DNA from: Nocardioides sp. Kera G14
Lineage (GTDB): Bacteria; Actinomycetota; Actinomycetes; Propionibacteriales; Nocardioidaceae
DNA length: 64,000 nt
Assembly: GCF_020715565.1 (NCBI RefSeq)
Contig: NZ_CP085839.1
Location: 930,001 to 994,000 of the forward strand
Direction of reading: 5' to 3'
How positions within the stretch are numbered: position 1 is the first letter of the stretch; each line of letters begins with the position of its first letter. The position numbers were made by a program, and so were the translations under genes. The notes beneath the pieces were generated by a model. The model saw nothing but the letters and a program-made list of their open reading frames with translations. It had not been told where the DNA came from and did not search any database. Below, one piece after another: positions 16,226 through 25,020 of this stretch.

Positions 16226-17848
16226 GTGTTACGCCCGTCACATCGGCGCTGGACCTTCAGCGCCAGGAACGTCGCCTTCCTCGTCGGGCTCCTCCTCGCC
16301 GTGGTCCTCCTCCTGCTTGCCGGCGGGACGCTCGTGCTCCGCCACGACCTCTCGCAGGAGTACGAGGAGCGCGCGCTGGCGATCGCGAGGAGCGTCGCGC
16401 AGGAGCCGGGACTGGCGGATGAGGTCCGCGGCGGCGGGCCGACGGTCGACGGGCCGGTGCAGCGCGCCGCCGAGCGGGTCCGACGCGGCACGGGTGCGCT
16501 GTACGTCGTCGTCACCGACCGTCGCGGCGTCCGGTACAGCCACCCGAACGAGGACAACGTCGGCGAGCTGGTGAGCACCAGTCCGGATGCGGCGCTGGCG
16601 GGGAGGGACGTCGCTCTCGTCGAGCGCGGGACCCTCGGGATGTCCGCCCGCGGCAAGGTGCCCTTGCGCACCGACGACGGCCGCATCGTGGGAGAGGTCA
16701 GCGTCGGGATCTCGATGGGCGCCGTCAACGCCCGCACCCGACAACTGCTCCTCGTGCTGGGGCTGGTCGCCCTGGGCGCCCTCGCGGTCGGTGTCCTGGG
16801 AGCGGTCTCGCAGGGCCGTCGGCTGCGGCGTACGACGCTCGGGCTCGAGCCCGAGGAGATGGCCGACCTCGTGCGCGAGCACGCCGCCGTGCTCGGCGGC
16901 ATCCGCGACGGCATCATCGCCGTCGACGCACACGGGCGGGTGACCGTCGTCAACGGCGAGGCACGGCGGCTCCTCGGTGTGGCCCCCGAGCGTGGCGTGA
17001 AGCTCAAGCAGGCCGGCCTCCCCGAGGTGATCGAGGCGCTGTTGCTCGTCGAGCCCGCACCGGCCGGGACCACGTGCGTGTTGGGGGACCGTGTGGTCGT
17101 CGCCCACCGGATCGCGGTGCGCCGTGACGGCCACGACCTGGGCCACGTCCTGACCCTCCGCGACCGCACGGACCTCGACGACGCCGCACGCGAGCTGGAG
17201 GCGACGCGTGCCCTGACCGACGCCCTCCGCGCCCAGCACCACGAGCACCGCAACCGCCTGCACGCACTCGGCGGGCTGCTCCACCTCGGCCACGTCGACC
17301 AAGCGGGCCACTACCTCGAGGAGCTGACCTGCGACCTGTCGGGCGCCTCGGGCGTCGGCGAGCCCTACTTGGCGGGACTGCTCGCCGCCAAGGCGGCCCT
17401 GGCCTCCGAGGCGGGTGTGCGGATCGACGTCTCCGGTTCGTACGTCGACGGCGTGCTCACCGCCCCGCTCGACGTCGTCACGGTGCTGGGCAACCTGATC
17501 GACAACGCCGTGAGGGCGGCCGGGGCCGGTCCGCGCCGACCGGCAGAGGTACACGTGACCGCCGTGTCGGATGGCCGGGACCTCGTGCTGCACGTGGCCG
17601 ACAGTGGTGACGGCGTACCGCCCGAGGATGTGGGGCGGATCTTCCGTCAGGGCTTCACGACCCGGGAGAGCGGCACGATCGACCACGGCATCGGCCTGTC
17701 GGTGGCACGGCTGACGGCACGCGCTCATGGCGGGGACGTCACGCTCGCGGATCCCGGCGGCCCGCTCGCCGGGGCGAGCTTCACCGCGAGGCTGCGTGAC
17801 GTGCTGGCGCCTGCTCCGCAGGACGAACTCTCGGGAGCGACCCGATGA
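16226..17848 (+). CDS. sensor histidine kinase, CitA/DcuS family
   Basis: 540 residues from GTG 16226, with TAGACT at 16213-16218 seven bases earlier (leaderless start likely); an upstream GTG at 16145 would overlap the regulatory region. A membrane helix near residues 18-38, an external sensor domain, a second helix near 178-198, a PAS domain, then the CitA-type H-box with His339 in AQHHEHRNRLHALGG and an ATPase domain (NLIDNAVRA, DSGDGVP, GIGLSVARL). The family senses di- and tricarboxylates. Its divergence from the ABC importer suggests, but does not prove, that it controls that uptake system. Confidence 0.88.
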   Translation: MLRPSHRRWTFSARNVAFLVGLLLAVVLLLLAGGTLVLRHDLSQEYEERALAIARSVAQEPGLADEVRGGGPTVDGPVQRAAERVRRGTGALYVVVTDRRGVRYSHPNEDNVGELVSTSPDAALAGRDVALVERGTLGMSARGKVPLRTDDGRIVGEVSVGISMGAVNARTRQLLLVLGLVALGALAVGVLGAVSQGRRLRRTTLGLEPEEMADLVREHAAVLGGIRDGIIAVDAHGRVTVVNGEARRLLGVAPERGVKLKQAGLPEVIEALLLVEPAPAGTTCVLGDRVVVAHRIAVRRDGHDLGHVLTLRDRTDLDDAARELEATRALTDALRAQHHEHRNRLHALGGLLHLGHVDQAGHYLEELTCDLSGASGVGEPYLAGLLAAKAALASEAGVRIDVSGSYVDGVLTAPLDVVTVLGNLIDNAVRAAGAGPRRPAEVHVTAVSDGRDLVLHVADSGDGVPPEDVGRIFRQGFTTRESGTIDHGIGLSVARLTARAHGGDVTLADPGGPLAGASFTARLRDVLAPAPQDELSGATR

Positions 17849-18510
17849 TCCGCGCCCTCATCGTCGATGACGACTTCCGCGTCGCGAACGTCCACGCCGC
17901 CCTGGTCGGACAGGTCCCCGGCTTCGAGGTGGTCGGCATGAGTCACTCCGCTGTCGACGCGCTGAGCGCGGCCGCCGAGCTCAGTCCTGACCTGGTTGTG
18001 CTCGACGAGTACCTCCCGGACGGCCGGGGGACGGATCTGGCCGGCCGGCTCGGTGCCACGGCCGTGATCCTGGTGACGGCCGCCAACGACGCCCCGACGG
18101 TGCGCCGGGCGATGGCGGCGGGGGCGCTCAACGTCGTCGTCAAGCCGTTCCCTCCGGGCCTCCTGATCGCGAAGCTCAACGCCTTCGCCCGGTGCTGGAC
18201 CCAGCTCGCCGGGGCGGGCGGCCTGTCGCAGGCGGACGTCGACCGCGCCTTCGCGGTCCTGCACGAGGGCGATGCCGCGGTCGCGCCACTGCCGAAGGGT
18301 CGCTCTGCGGTCACTGCCGAGGCCGTCGTCGACGCCCTGCGTGCGGCAGGCGAGCCGTTGACCGCGATCGCGGTGGCTGAGTCCACCGGCGTCTCCCGCG
18401 CGACGGCGCAGCGCTACCTCTCTGACCTCGCTCGGGCGGGCCGGGTCGACCTCAGGCTGCGTTACGGCAGCACCGGTCGCCCGGAGCACGAGTACGCCTG
18501 GCGGCGCTGA
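17845..18510 (+). CDS. response regulator, CitB/DcuR family
   Basis: 221 residues. Receiver domain with acidic pocket (VDDD, residues 8-10), phospho-acceptor Asp54 in VVLDEYLPDG, Thr78-type LVTAA and Lys100 in VVVKPF. The C-terminal part (about 145-215) is a helix-turn-helix of the CitB type (AVAESTGVSRATAQRYLSDL). The start overlaps the kinase stop as ATGA, so the pair is coupled. It would be phosphorylated by the upstream kinase. The acceptor loop is DEYLPDG rather than the usual D-L/M form. Confidence 0.9.
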   Translation: MIRALIVDDDFRVANVHAALVGQVPGFEVVGMSHSAVDALSAAAELSPDLVVLDEYLPDGRGTDLAGRLGATAVILVTAANDAPTVRRAMAAGALNVVVKPFPPGLLIAKLNAFARCWTQLAGAGGLSQADVDRAFAVLHEGDAAVAPLPKGRSAVTAEAVVDALRAAGEPLTAIAVAESTGVSRATAQRYLSDLARAGRVDLRLRYGSTGRPEHEYAWRR

Positions 18511-18513
18511 GCA

Positions 18514-19770
18514 CTACTCCTCGTCGGTGGTGTTGCCGGAATCTCCCTCGAGCAGCGCCTGCAGGCCGGCGTCGAACTCCTCGTCACTCAGCGCCACGGA
18601 GTCGGCACCCTCGCGGAAGCCGAGCGGGTCGTCGAGGTCGGCGGAGGTCGGCAGGAGCGCGGGCGACATCCACACACCGTCGCGCGCCTCGGCGCCCTGG
18701 CGGGCGCGGAGCGAGCCCCACAGCGTGGAGGCGTCGCGGAGTCGGCGAGGACGCAGCTCCAGGCCGATGAGTGTCGCGAAGGTCTGCTCGGCCGGGCCGC
18801 CCTCGGCACGACGACGACGGAACGCCTCCTGCATCTGGGCAGCCGCGGGCATCCGGCCGGCGGTGGCCTCGGTGACGATCTCGTCGACCCAGCCCTCGAC
18901 CAGCGCGAGCACGATCTCGAGCCGCTCCTGGGCGGCCTTCTGCGCCGCCGACGGCTCCATTGCGAAGAGGCTCGCATCGCCGATGAGCGACTGCATCGCG
19001 GCGGGGTCCATCGGGTTGAGCCCGGAGAGCTTCTCCTCGACATTGCGCTGGATCGCGCTGAGGTCGACCTCCACACCCTGGGCGTAGGCCGTCACGGTGT
19101 CGATCACGTGCGAGCGCAGCCACGGCACGCCGGCGAAGAGCCGCTGGTGGGCCGCCTCACGCAGGGCGACATAGAGCAGTACGTCGGCCTCGGTGACTCC
19201 TTCGAGGCCCTCGGCGAACGCCTTCACGCTGCCGGTGAGGATGCCCGCCCGGCCCGGGGCGCACAGCGGGATGCCGATGTCGGAGCCGGCGAGCACCTCG
19301 CCGGCCAGGGTGCCCAGCCCCTGTCCCGCCTGCTGGGCGAGCATCGCGCCGATCGCCTTGCCCAGGAAGCCGACCATCGGGCCGGCGGCCTGGCGCAGCT
19401 CCTCGGGCATCTGGGTCGAGACGGTGTTCACCGAGGAGGCGGCGACCGGGGTGATCAGGCCGTGCCACACGTCGAAGGTGTTGACCAGCCAGTCGGCCTT
19501 CGACCAGGCCTGGGCGGTCTGCACGCCGGAGGGGAAGGACGTCGTCCCGTCGATCCAGAGGTCGGCGAGGCGCAGTGCGTCCGAGACGGCCGAGGACTGC
19601 CCGGCGGTCGGCGTCGGGTCGGGCGTCTGCGCCGCGGTCTTGCGCGCAAGATCGGTGGCCGCGGGCCAGTTGATCGGACCCTCGAAGTCCTGGAACATCG
19701 ACTGCACCTGCGCGAAGAGGGCAGAGAGGTCGAACGGGAGATCGCCACCGCCGAAGGGGTTCTGGGACAT
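18514..19770 (-). CDS. zinc-dependent metalloprotease-like protein (DUF2342 family, Rv3195-like)
   Basis: 418 residues with the family features: start MSQNPFGGGDLPFDLSAL, a middle block with SDIGIPL, and the metal-site segment YVALREAAHQRLFAGVPWL with REAAH in place of a classic HExxH. The C-terminus is acidic. Members are annotated as putative hydrolases or zinc-dependent metalloproteases; the biochemical role is untested as far as I know. Its position near PDZ-LonC and UPF0182 genes matches M. tuberculosis Rv3193c-Rv3195. Cytosolic, no signal peptide. Divergent from moaE with 17 bases between starts. Confidence 0.85.
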   Translation of the reverse strand: MSQNPFGGGDLPFDLSALFAQVQSMFQDFEGPINWPAATDLARKTAAQTPDPTPTAGQSSAVSDALRLADLWIDGTTSFPSGVQTAQAWSKADWLVNTFDVWHGLITPVAASSVNTVSTQMPEELRQAAGPMVGFLGKAIGAMLAQQAGQGLGTLAGEVLAGSDIGIPLCAPGRAGILTGSVKAFAEGLEGVTEADVLLYVALREAAHQRLFAGVPWLRSHVIDTVTAYAQGVEVDLSAIQRNVEEKLSGLNPMDPAAMQSLIGDASLFAMEPSAAQKAAQERLEIVLALVEGWVDEIVTEATAGRMPAAAQMQEAFRRRRAEGGPAEQTFATLIGLELRPRRLRDASTLWGSLRARQGAEARDGVWMSPALLPTSADLDDPLGFREGADSVALSDEEFDAGLQALLEGDSGNTTDEE

Positions 19771-19787
19771 GTCACCAGACTAATCTC

Positions 19788-20216
19788 GTGCCGGTGAACC
19801 CCGTGAGACTCGTCGCGCTGCGCGACACCCCGCTCGACGTGACCGAGGTCCTCGCCGCTCTCGAGGACGGTACGTCGGGGGGCGTCGACCTCTTCATCGG
19901 GCGGGTGCGCGACCACGACCATGGTCAGGGAGTCAGCGGCCTCGTCTATGAGGCGCACCCCAGCGCCCTCGAGGAGCTCACCAAGGTCGCCGAGGAGATC
20001 GCCGACTCCTTCCAGGTCACGGCCCTGGCCGCCGTACACCGGACGGGAGCCCTCGACGTGGGCGACATCGCCGTGATCGTCGGCACCGCCTCGGCGCACC
20101 GGGCCGACACCTTCGACGCCACCCGGGCCCTCATCGACACGCTCAAGGCACGCGTGCCGATCTGGAAGCACCAGCGTTTCGCCGACGGCTCCGACGAGTG
20201 GGTCGGCCTACCGTAG
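19788..20216 (+). CDS. moaE: molybdopterin synthase catalytic subunit MoaE
   Basis: 142 residues. The MoaE motifs are present: FIGRVRDHDHGQGVSGLVYE (about 37-56), AAVHRTGALDVGD, and the C-terminal VPIWKHQRFADGSDEW carrying the conserved active-site lysine. MoaE and MoaD make molybdopterin from precursor Z. No moaD, moaA or moaC is in the window, so it stands apart from the rest of the pathway. GTG 19788; 17 bases divergent from the metalloprotease gene. Four bases lie between its stop and the small membrane-protein start. Confidence 0.9.
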   Translation: MPVNPVRLVALRDTPLDVTEVLAALEDGTSGGVDLFIGRVRDHDHGQGVSGLVYEAHPSALEELTKVAEEIADSFQVTALAAVHRTGALDVGDIAVIVGTASAHRADTFDATRALIDTLKARVPIWKHQRFADGSDEWVGLP

Positions 20217-20220
20217 GGGC

Positions 20221-20376
20221 ATGCTGATCCTGCTCTGGCTCGTGCCCCCGGTCGTGGTGACCGTGCTGGTCGCGCTCTGGGTGGGCTGGGTCGGTCGCCA
20301 GCGGCCGGAGATGACCCGCGAGGAGGCCGCCCGGCGGATGGGCGAGGCTCTGGCGCGACGCCGACCACGCGTCTGA
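20221..20376 (+). CDS. small single-span membrane protein
   Basis: 51 residues. One hydrophobic helix (LLWLVPPVVVTVLVALWVGWV, residues about 4-24) followed by a basic tail with EMTREEAARRMGEALARRR. No known family. Its ATG lies four bases after moaE and the gene ends 12 bases before the PDZ-LonC start, so it is in the same operon. Perhaps an accessory of the membrane protease downstream; this is inference from position. Confidence 0.7.
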   Translation: MLILLWLVPPVVVTVLVALWVGWVGRQRPEMTREEAARRMGEALARRRPRV

Positions 20377-20388
20377 GAGTCTGTCCCC

Positions 20389-21444
20389 ATGTCGCAGCGG
20401 ACCTTGGCCGGGTTGATCGCCGTGCCGTTGGTCATCGCACTCCTCGGCTTCGTACTCCTCAAGCCGATCCCGTACGTCGTCTACCGGCCCGGCCTCACCG
20501 TCGACGTGCTCGGCGAGAACGGCAACAAGCCGATCATCGAGCTGGCGGGCAAGGAGTATCCCGACACCGGCCAGCTCCGGATGGTCACCGTCTCCGTCAC
20601 GAGCCCCGGCACCAAGATGCACCTCGGCGAACTCCTCGCCGCCTGGCTGGACAAGAAGGCGGCCGTCTATCCGTGGAGCTCGGTCTACTCGAAGGGCGAG
20701 TCCGACACGGACAGTCGCTCCGAGGGCGCCGCCGAGATGGCCTCGAGCCAGGACATCGCCACTGCGATCGCCCTCCAGGAGACGGGCGTCAAGGTCCCGC
20801 AGGTCACCACCATCGCGGGAGTCGACAAGGGGGAGCCGGCGTACGGCATCCTCAAGGCCGGCGACATCGTGCTCTCGATCGACGGCCATGACGCGTCCGA
20901 TGCCGACGCGATGGTGAAGCTGATCCGCGCCACTCCGGCCGGGAAGTCACTGTCGATGGTGATCAAGCGGGCGGGCAAGAAGCAGACCGTGACCGTCACC
21001 CCGACCGACCATGACGGTGTGCCGCGGATCGGTGCCAGCGTCGGGGTCGGCTATGACCTCCCGGTGGACGTCAAGGTCAACATCGACCCGGCCATCGGCG
21101 GTCCCAGCGCGGGCCTGATCTTCAGCCTGGCCATCTACGACACGATGACCCCCGGCTCGCTCACCGGCGGCAACCGCATCGCCGGCACAGGCGAGATCGA
21201 GCCCGACGGCTCGGTCGGTGCGATCGGTGGCATCCAGCAGAAGATCGCCGGCGCCACCCGCGACGGCGCCAAGCTCTTCCTCGTGCCCTCCGAGAACTGC
21301 GACGAGGCCGTCGGCGCGGTCGACGCCAAGGAGCACCACATCCGGCTCGTGAAGGTCACGACCATGCACGACGCCCGCACCTCCATCGAGACCTGGGTGA
21401 AGAACCACGACGCCACCCTCCCGACCTGCAAGGCAGCTTCCTGA
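20389..21444 (+). CDS. PDZ-LonC membrane serine protease (YlbL-like, Rv3194c-like)
   Basis: 351 residues. An N-terminal signal-anchor (GLIAVPLVIALLGFVLL, 8-24), a PDZ domain (about 125-210, with GILKAGDIVLSIDG) and a LonC-type protease domain: Ser240 in IGGPSAGLIF and Lys285 in IQQKIAGA form the Ser-Lys dyad. Active site outside the cytoplasmic membrane. Bacillus YlbL is a non-ATP Lon-like protease; M. tuberculosis Rv3194c is the expected orthologue. Followed one base later by the PPA1309 gene. Confidence 0.92.
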   Translation: MSQRTLAGLIAVPLVIALLGFVLLKPIPYVVYRPGLTVDVLGENGNKPIIELAGKEYPDTGQLRMVTVSVTSPGTKMHLGELLAAWLDKKAAVYPWSSVYSKGESDTDSRSEGAAEMASSQDIATAIALQETGVKVPQVTTIAGVDKGEPAYGILKAGDIVLSIDGHDASDADAMVKLIRATPAGKSLSMVIKRAGKKQTVTVTPTDHDGVPRIGASVGVGYDLPVDVKVNIDPAIGGPSAGLIFSLAIYDTMTPGSLTGGNRIAGTGEIEPDGSVGAIGGIQQKIAGATRDGAKLFLVPSENCDEAVGAVDAKEHHIRLVKVTTMHDARTSIETWVKNHDATLPTCKAAS

Positions 21445-21445
21445 C

Positions 21446-21946
21446 ATGTTCGAGACCGATCCCGCCCTCGCCGCCGTCGTGATGGAGCTCGAGGCGCACG
21501 CCTCGGAGGGCGGCTGGGACCGCCCGGCCACGCTCTACGCCCTCGTCGACACGGCAGCGTTCATCGCCAGCGAGCCGACCCTGGCGAGCATGCTCGGGCT
21601 CGCCGACGACGCCTCGGCCGACGGCAGCCTCACCCCGATCGAGCAGGACCAGTTCGCCCGGCCGGTCGAGGAGGTCCTGCCCACCCTGGCGTTCCCCGAC
21701 TCCGTCGCCGGGATCGCCGTCGTCGTCGAGCGACCCGCCGAGGCCACCGACGCCAGCACGGAGGAGGACGACAACGAACACGTCCGGGTGGTCGCCGGTG
21801 TCACGCGTGGGGGAGCGGCCTACTGTGCGGTCCGTTCACGCGACCACGATCGGCCCGAGGCGGTCGCGGTCGGGGAGGATCTGGTCCCTCAGCTCGTTGA
21901 ACTCCTTCATGCAGTGCTTGAAGCCGACGCCGAGGACACACCGTGA
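21446..21946 (+). CDS. PPA1309 family protein
   Basis: 166 residues, acidic and soluble, opening with FETDPALAAVVMELEAHASE and containing EQDQFARPVEEVL. I recognise it as the actinobacterial family named after PPA1309, which sits beside UPF0182/PDZ genes. No catalytic motif is visible and function is unknown. It begins one base after the PDZ-LonC stop, and its stop overlaps the UPF0182 start (GTGA), making a tightly coupled set. Confidence 0.78.
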   Translation: MFETDPALAAVVMELEAHASEGGWDRPATLYALVDTAAFIASEPTLASMLGLADDASADGSLTPIEQDQFARPVEEVLPTLAFPDSVAGIAVVVERPAEATDASTEEDDNEHVRVVAGVTRGGAAYCAVRSRDHDRPEAVAVGEDLVPQLVELLHAVLEADAEDTP

Positions 21947-24933
21947 GTGACCTGTTCGACGATCCCGCCGACAGTCGACCCGTCCAGGGGGTCTCGCGGC
22001 GCACGCGGATCGTGATCTGGGCGATCATCGCGCTCCTCGTCATCCTCTTCGCGCTCTCGACCTTCGCCGGCGTGTGGACCGACCACCTGTGGTACTCCAC
22101 GCTCGGCTACGGCAGCGTCTTCACGAAGGTCTTCTGGGTCCGCGTCGGTCTCTTCTTCGGCTTCGGCGTGGTCATGGCGCTCGCGCTCGGGGTGGCCATG
22201 GGCGTCGCCTTCCGCACGCGTCCGTTCCTCCATCCCGCCCAGCTCGAGTCCGGCCTGGAGCGCTACCGCGACGCCGTGAACCCCATCCGCACCTGGCTCC
22301 TCGTCGGCGTCGCCCTCGTCGCGGGGGCCTTCGCGGGCATCTCGGCCGCCACCCGGTGGCGCACCTTCGAGCTCTGGGCGCACGGCACCCCGTTCGGCCA
22401 GAAGGACCCGTACTTCCACAAGGACATCGGCTTCTACGTCTTCGACCTGCCCTGGCTGCACATGGTCGTCTCCTTCGTCCTGGCCGCCTCGATCGTGGCG
22501 CTGCTCGGCAACGTCCTCGTCCATTACCTGTACGGCGGCATCCGCCTGCAGTCGCCCGGTGACCGTCTCTCCAGCCCGGCCCAGATCCAGATCTCGGTCC
22601 TGCTCGCCGTCTTCGTGCTCGCCAAGGCCGCCGACTACTGGCTCGACCGCTACGACCTGACCAACTCCCAGTCGACGCTCTTCACCGGCATCGGGTTCAC
22701 CGACGACCACGCCGTCCTCCCGGCGAAGTCGACGCTGGCCGGCATCGCCCTGATCTGTGCGGTCCTCTTCCTGGTCAACATCTGGCGGCGCACGTGGTTG
22801 CTGCCCGGTGTGGGCGTGGCCCTGATGGCGATCAGTGCCGTCCTGCTCGGCCTGATCTGGCCCGCCATCGTGCAGACCGTCCAGGTCAACCCGAGCCGCC
22901 TGGACAAGGAGAACTCCTACCAGGCCACGAACATCGCGCAGACCCGTGAGGCCTACGCCATCGACGATGCACACGTGAAGGTCTCCGACTACACGGCCGA
23001 CGCGACGGCCGGGGGAGCGGCGCAGGCCAAGCAGCTCGACACCGAGACCAGCTCCGCGCCGATCGTCGACCCGCTGCTCGTCAAGGACCTCTTCGAGGAG
23101 CAGCAGCAGGGCCGTGCCTACTACGAGGTCGCGCCCGTCCTCGACGTCGACCGCTACACGATCGACGGCAAGGACCGCGCCCTGGTGCTGGCGGCCCGTG
23201 AGCTCGACCAGGACAACATCTCCGCCTCGGACAAGAACTGGACCAACCTCCACACGGTCTACACCCACGGCTCCGGCGTGATCGCGGCCTACGCCAACCA
23301 GCGCCCGCTCAGCGATGACAAGGAGTCCGTCGACATCCAGTGGGCCCAGGGCAACCAGGCCGACGAGAACGACCTCGTCTCGGCAGGGCCCGGCAAGTTC
23401 GAGCAGCGGATCTACTTCGGCGAGGAGTCGAACTCCTACTCGGTCGTCGGCCGGCCTGCCGGGGCGAAGGCCGTCGAGCTCGACCTGCCGACGAGCTCGT
23501 CGACGAGCTCCTCGACCGATTCGACGTCCGGTGCCTCGGACGAGGACGACACGCGGACGACGTACGACGGCAAGGGGGGCGTCCCGATCGGGTCCACCTG
23601 GCGTCGGCTGCTCTATGCGGTCAAGTTCAACTCGGCGAACTTCCTGCTGTCCGAGCGGGTCAACGACAACTCGCAGGTGCTCTACAACCGCACCCCGCGC
23701 GAGCGCGTCGAGAAGGTCGCGCCCTGGCTGACCCTCGACGACGACGCGTATCCCGTCGTGGCCAACGGCCGGATCACGTGGGTCCTCGACGGTTACACGA
23801 CGACGGACCGCTACCCGGGCTCGGAGAAGGAGTCGTTCAAGACCATGACGAACGACTCCCTCCAGCAGGAGACGAACGGGCTGCGGCCGGTGCCGACCGA
23901 CGACATCAACTACATGCGGAACTCCGTGAAGGCCACGGTCGACGCGTACGACGGCACCGTGACGCTCTACGCCTGGGACGAGTCCGACCCCATCCTGAAG
24001 ACGTGGGCCAAAGTCTTCCCGGGCACCGTCCTGCCGAAGTCGGCGATACCGGACTGGCTCACGCCGCACCTGCGCTACCCCGAGGACCTCTTCAAGGTGC
24101 AGCGCTACCAGCTCGCCAAGTACCACGTCACCGACGCGGGAGCGTTCCTCAACGGCTCGGACTGGTGGGACGTGCCCACCGACCCGAACCCGGTCGCGGG
24201 CGTCACCTCGACGACGCTGCAGCCGCCGTACCGCCTGTTCCTCGACGATCCCGAAGCCGCGTCCACCAACGCCGAGGTCTGGTCCCTCTCGACCACCTTC
24301 ACCCCGCACGACCGCAACAACCTGTCGGCGGTGATGACGGTCAACTCCGATGCGACCTCGGACGACTACGGGAAGATCGACGTGCTCGAGCGGCCCGACC
24401 AGCAGACGCAGGGCCCCCGTCAGGTCGCGGCGAACATGAGGAACGACGCAGACGTCGCCGAGGCGCTGCTGCCCTACACACGGAACAACCTGTTGAGCTA
24501 CGGCTCGCTGCTCACGATCCCGACCTCGTCGCACGGCCTCGTCTACCTGATGCCGGTCTACGCCAAGCAGGCGTCGACGTCGCCGTATCCGGTCCTCGCC
24601 TACGTGTTGGCCTCCTACAACGGCAACGTCGGCTACGGCACCACCCTCCAGGCGGCCCTCGCCTCGGCGCTCGAGGGCGGCAGTCCGTCCACCCCCACTC
24701 CCTCAGGTACGCCGACGGCGAAGCCCACGACAGGACCGAGTGCGTCCCCGAGCGGATCACCGACTTCTCCGGCGACAGGCACCGCGACGCCGAAGCAGCT
24801 CCTCGCCCAAGCGCAGGAGCTCTTCACCGAGGCCGACCAGGCCGGCCGGGCAGGTGACTACACCAAGCGGGAGACGCTGCTGAAGCAGGCGGAGGCCAAG
24901 GTCGCCGCCGCAGTGGAGCAGATGGGCGGCTGA
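21943..24933 (+). CDS. UPF0182 family large membrane protein (Rv3193c-like)
   Basis: 996 residues. Seven or so membrane helices in the first 320 residues (for example VIWAIIALLVILFALSTFAG), then a long extracytoplasmic domain, a Pro/Ser/Thr-rich linker (PTPSGTPTAKPTTGPSASPS, near residue 910) and a charged C-terminal helix. Length and layout match UPF0182 proteins. GTG 21943 overlaps the previous stop. Function is not established; the long exposed domain and proximity to a membrane protease suggest an envelope role. The acidic Ser-rich insert SSSTSSSTDSTSGASDEDD (about 515-535) looks strain-variable. Confidence 0.92.
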   Translation: MSDLFDDPADSRPVQGVSRRTRIVIWAIIALLVILFALSTFAGVWTDHLWYSTLGYGSVFTKVFWVRVGLFFGFGVVMALALGVAMGVAFRTRPFLHPAQLESGLERYRDAVNPIRTWLLVGVALVAGAFAGISAATRWRTFELWAHGTPFGQKDPYFHKDIGFYVFDLPWLHMVVSFVLAASIVALLGNVLVHYLYGGIRLQSPGDRLSSPAQIQISVLLAVFVLAKAADYWLDRYDLTNSQSTLFTGIGFTDDHAVLPAKSTLAGIALICAVLFLVNIWRRTWLLPGVGVALMAISAVLLGLIWPAIVQTVQVNPSRLDKENSYQATNIAQTREAYAIDDAHVKVSDYTADATAGGAAQAKQLDTETSSAPIVDPLLVKDLFEEQQQGRAYYEVAPVLDVDRYTIDGKDRALVLAARELDQDNISASDKNWTNLHTVYTHGSGVIAAYANQRPLSDDKESVDIQWAQGNQADENDLVSAGPGKFEQRIYFGEESNSYSVVGRPAGAKAVELDLPTSSSTSSSTDSTSGASDEDDTRTTYDGKGGVPIGSTWRRLLYAVKFNSANFLLSERVNDNSQVLYNRTPRERVEKVAPWLTLDDDAYPVVANGRITWVLDGYTTTDRYPGSEKESFKTMTNDSLQQETNGLRPVPTDDINYMRNSVKATVDAYDGTVTLYAWDESDPILKTWAKVFPGTVLPKSAIPDWLTPHLRYPEDLFKVQRYQLAKYHVTDAGAFLNGSDWWDVPTDPNPVAGVTSTTLQPPYRLFLDDPEAASTNAEVWSLSTTFTPHDRNNLSAVMTVNSDATSDDYGKIDVLERPDQQTQGPRQVAANMRNDADVAEALLPYTRNNLLSYGSLLTIPTSSHGLVYLMPVYAKQASTSPYPVLAYVLASYNGNVGYGTTLQAALASALEGGSPSTPTPSGTPTAKPTTGPSASPSGSPTSPATGTATPKQLLAQAQELFTEADQAGRAGDYTKRETLLKQAEAKVAAAVEQMGG

Positions 24934-24963
24934 GGCTCTCAGCATTTCCTCTGCTGATTCGCG

Positions 24964-24984
24964 GGCGTCGCTTGGCACGACGCC
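24964..24984. terminator. possible terminator after UPF0182 gene
   Basis: GGCGTCG and CGACGCC form a 7-bp perfect stem with a seven-base loop, 30 bases past the UPF0182 stop. No T-tract. It may instead belong to the protease promoter region. Confidence 0.35.
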
Positions 24985-25020
24985 AGCGTTCCCTCAGAGT
25001 CGCTCGGCGGCATCGTTGCC

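Noticed and set aside
21907..24534. 875-codon open frame antisense to UPF0182
   Set aside because: Composition is Val/Gly/Arg/Asp-rich without domains, and it mirrors the codon-position GC bias of the real gene on the other strand.
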